Source of the DNA: Rhea pennata
Taxonomy: Eukaryota > Chordata > Aves > Rheiformes > Rheidae
Direction: 5' to 3'
Length of the DNA: 64,000 nucleotides
Assembly (NCBI RefSeq): GCF_028389875.1
Contig: NC_084702.1
Coordinates: forward strand, 54,470,053-54,534,052
In this document: in pieces, positions 61,700 through 64,000 of the stretch
Layout: the number at the start of each line of letters is the position of its first letter
Position numbering within the stretch: the first letter of the stretch is position 1
Notes under the pieces: generated by a model
Databases searched by the model: none
What the model saw: the letters and a program-made list of their open reading frames with translations, nothing else
What the model was told of the DNA's origin: nothing
Program-made: the position numbers and the translations under genes

Positions 61700-62930
61700 A
61701 GGAAGTTTTCATTTCTCTGTCACAGTGCCCTGGCGTGAAGCTAAGGCGAAGGGGGTGGGAGGGCGGCCGGAGCCGGGCTGCATGTGGCGGGACCTGAGTC
61801 CGGGGGGGGGGATTTGTGCAAGAGAGAGGGCTGGGACGCGGCCGGCAGGGCCGGCGCTGGTGGAGGCGGGCTGCGGGCTGGGGTTGGCCTGCTGGCGGGC
61901 GCTGCTGCCGCGCCGAGCCGCTGCGCCGCGCGGGGCCGAAGGCGCCGCTCAGCTCCCGCGAACTGCTGGCGGCGCTCCTGGAGGGCTTTCGGTGTCGGCC
62001 GGGGACGCCCCCGCGGCATTTACTCTTGATTTCTTGTGGAATACTGACGTGATCGCTGTAGTATCACTGTAATGAGAAATCTTCCATTTCCAGCAGACTA
62101 AACGGTCTGTTTAAATGCACATCTTTCTTTGCAATGCAAACTACTTCCATGTGAGGGGGGACCTTGGGGTGCCGGCTGCTTCCAGGGCCCCCGCGGCAGG
62201 AAGCGGCTGTGCCTGCGCCTCGGGGGGCTCCGCACGTCGCAGGCACCACGTCCTCCCCGCGGAGCCGAGTCCCGCACAGACCTGCCCAGAGCGAACCCTC
62301 TCACTGACGCCGTTTCCACAGAAAACTGGGCTGAAATGTGTGTTGGCAAGATACGTTCAGCTTGTTTGTTAACCCTTTAGTTCTTACTTTGCCTGAAACG
62401 CCACCGCCGGCCCCGGGTGCCCACGAGGCGAGCCGCGGCGTCCGGCGTCGCGGCAGGGCTCCTGGGGGCTTCGCTCCTGCTTGCGCTGGGCACTGCCCTG
62501 CTGGAAACCAGTTAAACCAGACCTAGGGTGCTGGTGTGGAGGTATCTGGGCTCTCAGAGCTGGGTGGCAATAAGCAGCTTTTCCCTTCTCCTTTTGCCTG
62601 AGGAAAGGATCAGGCGGTCTGCATCTGAATTCTGATTACTCTCAAAATGGTCCAGTTTTCTACAGCAGAGAACCAATATTTCTTTCCCTATCAGATATCA
62701 CCTTCCTTAGTTAAGCAGCCTCATGTTTCCCAAGCTCGAGCAAAATATTTTGTTTTTTGCCTGATTTGCCAAGAGGTATGTATTGACCAGCAACATCCCC
62801 AGTGCCCGTCTCTGTTTTTGAAATAGGGCAACAGGGGAAATACGCTGTGTGACACATTACATTGCCACACAGCAGTGCTGCTGGTGTTTGCTCTCATCTT
62901 ATCTTTGCTTTCACGTTTCTTACAATATTT
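61700..62930. other. GC-rich region downstream of CARTPT
   Basis: CpG-rich blocks lie at about 61740-62010 and 62160-62480, with a G10 run near 61802. ORFs are compositional. I recognise no gene; it could be extended CpG-island DNA around CARTPT. Confidence 0.5.
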
Positions 62931-64000
62931 TTTTTGTTACCACAAACATTTTATCCATCTGACAATTCATTGTGAAAATCAAATGCACAGGGGTCAGAGG
63001 AAACAAAAAAAAAATCCAATATCTGGAGAATACGAAACACACAAGGAAGACTGAGAATTTGGCAGCATTGCATCCCATAGGGGACGGCTGCGTGTAAAGC
63101 CAAAAGCAGGGGAAGGAAGCTGCTCGCGTGGGTCACGGTAGGTGATGGGCCGGGTATCTAGATTACATCACTGTGGACCCAGTGATATCATTTTCAGTAA
63201 GAAAATGTTACTAACACAATTACACAGATTGTGGTGTCAGATTGCCAGATGATTTAAACCATTAATAATTCAAGCTGACATGAGCAGCTCCTTTGCACTG
63301 ATAATCAATGTAATAACAGCATCACATCCAGCAGCCAAGTGGATAGTAACATCCTTCAGAAGAAAAGAAATAGAGAAATTGTTTGAAAGGCTTGACAGTA
63401 ATGATTGATATCATGGTAGGCAATATCATGCATGTATCTACTTTACCTACCTCCTTTCTACAAGTGATCTAGTAAATGCCTACTTGTGGATAGCTCAGTT
63501 CGTGCATGGTGCCTGTAAAGGTCTAACTATAGCAACTATGACCAGGAAAACAGAGGAACAGGGCATTTAATCTGAGCATCAGATTAAAAGTAGATAAACT
63601 TATGACCACTGGATTTTAAATGCCCCAAACATTGGCCATTTGGTTTTATATATCCATCTTCTTACAACAGTGGTGTCAGAGCACAACACAGCCTTGAAAA
63701 GGGTTAATTCACATTTCCCTTAGCTAGAAGAAAAAGGTGGTTGAACCAACTAGTTCAGGGATGACAGCAGGAGTTCTCCTAGTCGTGAATTCATAGACTT
63801 CATCTAATATATTTGAATATCTAAAGGAATATTTGTTTGCTTCTGTTTCGTGTTAAGTTATGGCTTTGTTGCTGAAATTGCTAAGAAGAAAATAAGCATA
63901 TATGACAGCTGCTTGAATCATCTAAATGGCATATGGCTTGGATTACTTTCTGTGTTACCAGCTGGGCATGCCATTAGATTGCTGAGAAGTTAAAATAACC
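62931..64000. other. AT-rich distal region, candidate conserved non-coding DNA
   Basis: Complex, low-repeat, AT-rich DNA follows the GC-rich shoulder. At about 63150-63420 it carries homeodomain-type cores (ATTAATAATT near 63260) and a MEIS-type TGACAG (63393-63398) next to a PBX/HOX-type TGATTGAT (63402-63409). No coding exon was seen. Confidence 0.4.

Noticed and set aside
61725-62072. ORFs downstream of CARTPT
   Set aside because: GC-rich compositional ORFs after the poly(A) signal, with none favoured by context.

Overview
This is a vertebrate, almost certainly avian, nuclear DNA window. The evidence is the three CR1 LINE copies with the bird-type octamer tail (ATTCTATG...), spliceosomal introns with GT/AG ends, CpG-island promoters, and three protein genes whose order BDP1 - MCCC2 - CARTPT, all on the + strand, matches a conserved tetrapod block (human 5q13). 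In chicken this block is Z-linked, so a Z chromosome origin is likely but is an inference. The species cannot be fixed from the window.

Layout. (1) 20-10447: the last eight coding exons of BDP1, a TFIIIB subunit for RNA polymerase III; the 5' part of the gene lies outside the window. Its 3' UTR follows, with a poly(A) signal at 10747 and a possible distal one at 12730. (2) 13560-14240: a CpG island and TATA-less promoter that starts MCCC2. (3) 13935-53328: the complete MCCC2 coding region in 17 exons. It encodes 561 residues of the beta subunit of mitochondrial 3-methylcrotonyl-CoA carboxylase (leucine breakdown). Every exon junction was checked for phase and the frame is intact throughout. 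(4) 53450-60300: intergenic DNA with an unassigned GC-rich CpG block at about 58680-59330. (5) 60326-61690: a very compact CARTPT gene of three exons. It encodes a 113-residue neuropeptide precursor behind a TATA box that lies between CGG/GGC triplet tracts. (6) 61700-64000: a GC-rich downstream shoulder, then AT-rich DNA that resembles a conserved non-coding element near 63150-63420.

The three genes have no shared pathway: RNA polymerase III initiation, leucine catabolism and a secreted neuropeptide. Their linkage is ancestral synteny, not an operon.

Repeats are modest: CR1 fragments in a BDP1 intron, MCCC2 intron 4 (a tandem pair) and MCCC2 intron 7, plus many long mononucleotide tracts (T up to 45, C13A26, G12). 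I found no tRNA, rRNA, CRISPR, retroviral or DNA-transposon structure. No wholly new biological system is evident. The most useful leads are a 43-nt BDP1 exon whose inclusion and skipping can both keep frame, unusual substitutions in the MCCC2 acyl-CoA-site region, the compressed CARTPT locus with a G4-prone intron, and candidate regulatory DNA around CARTPT.
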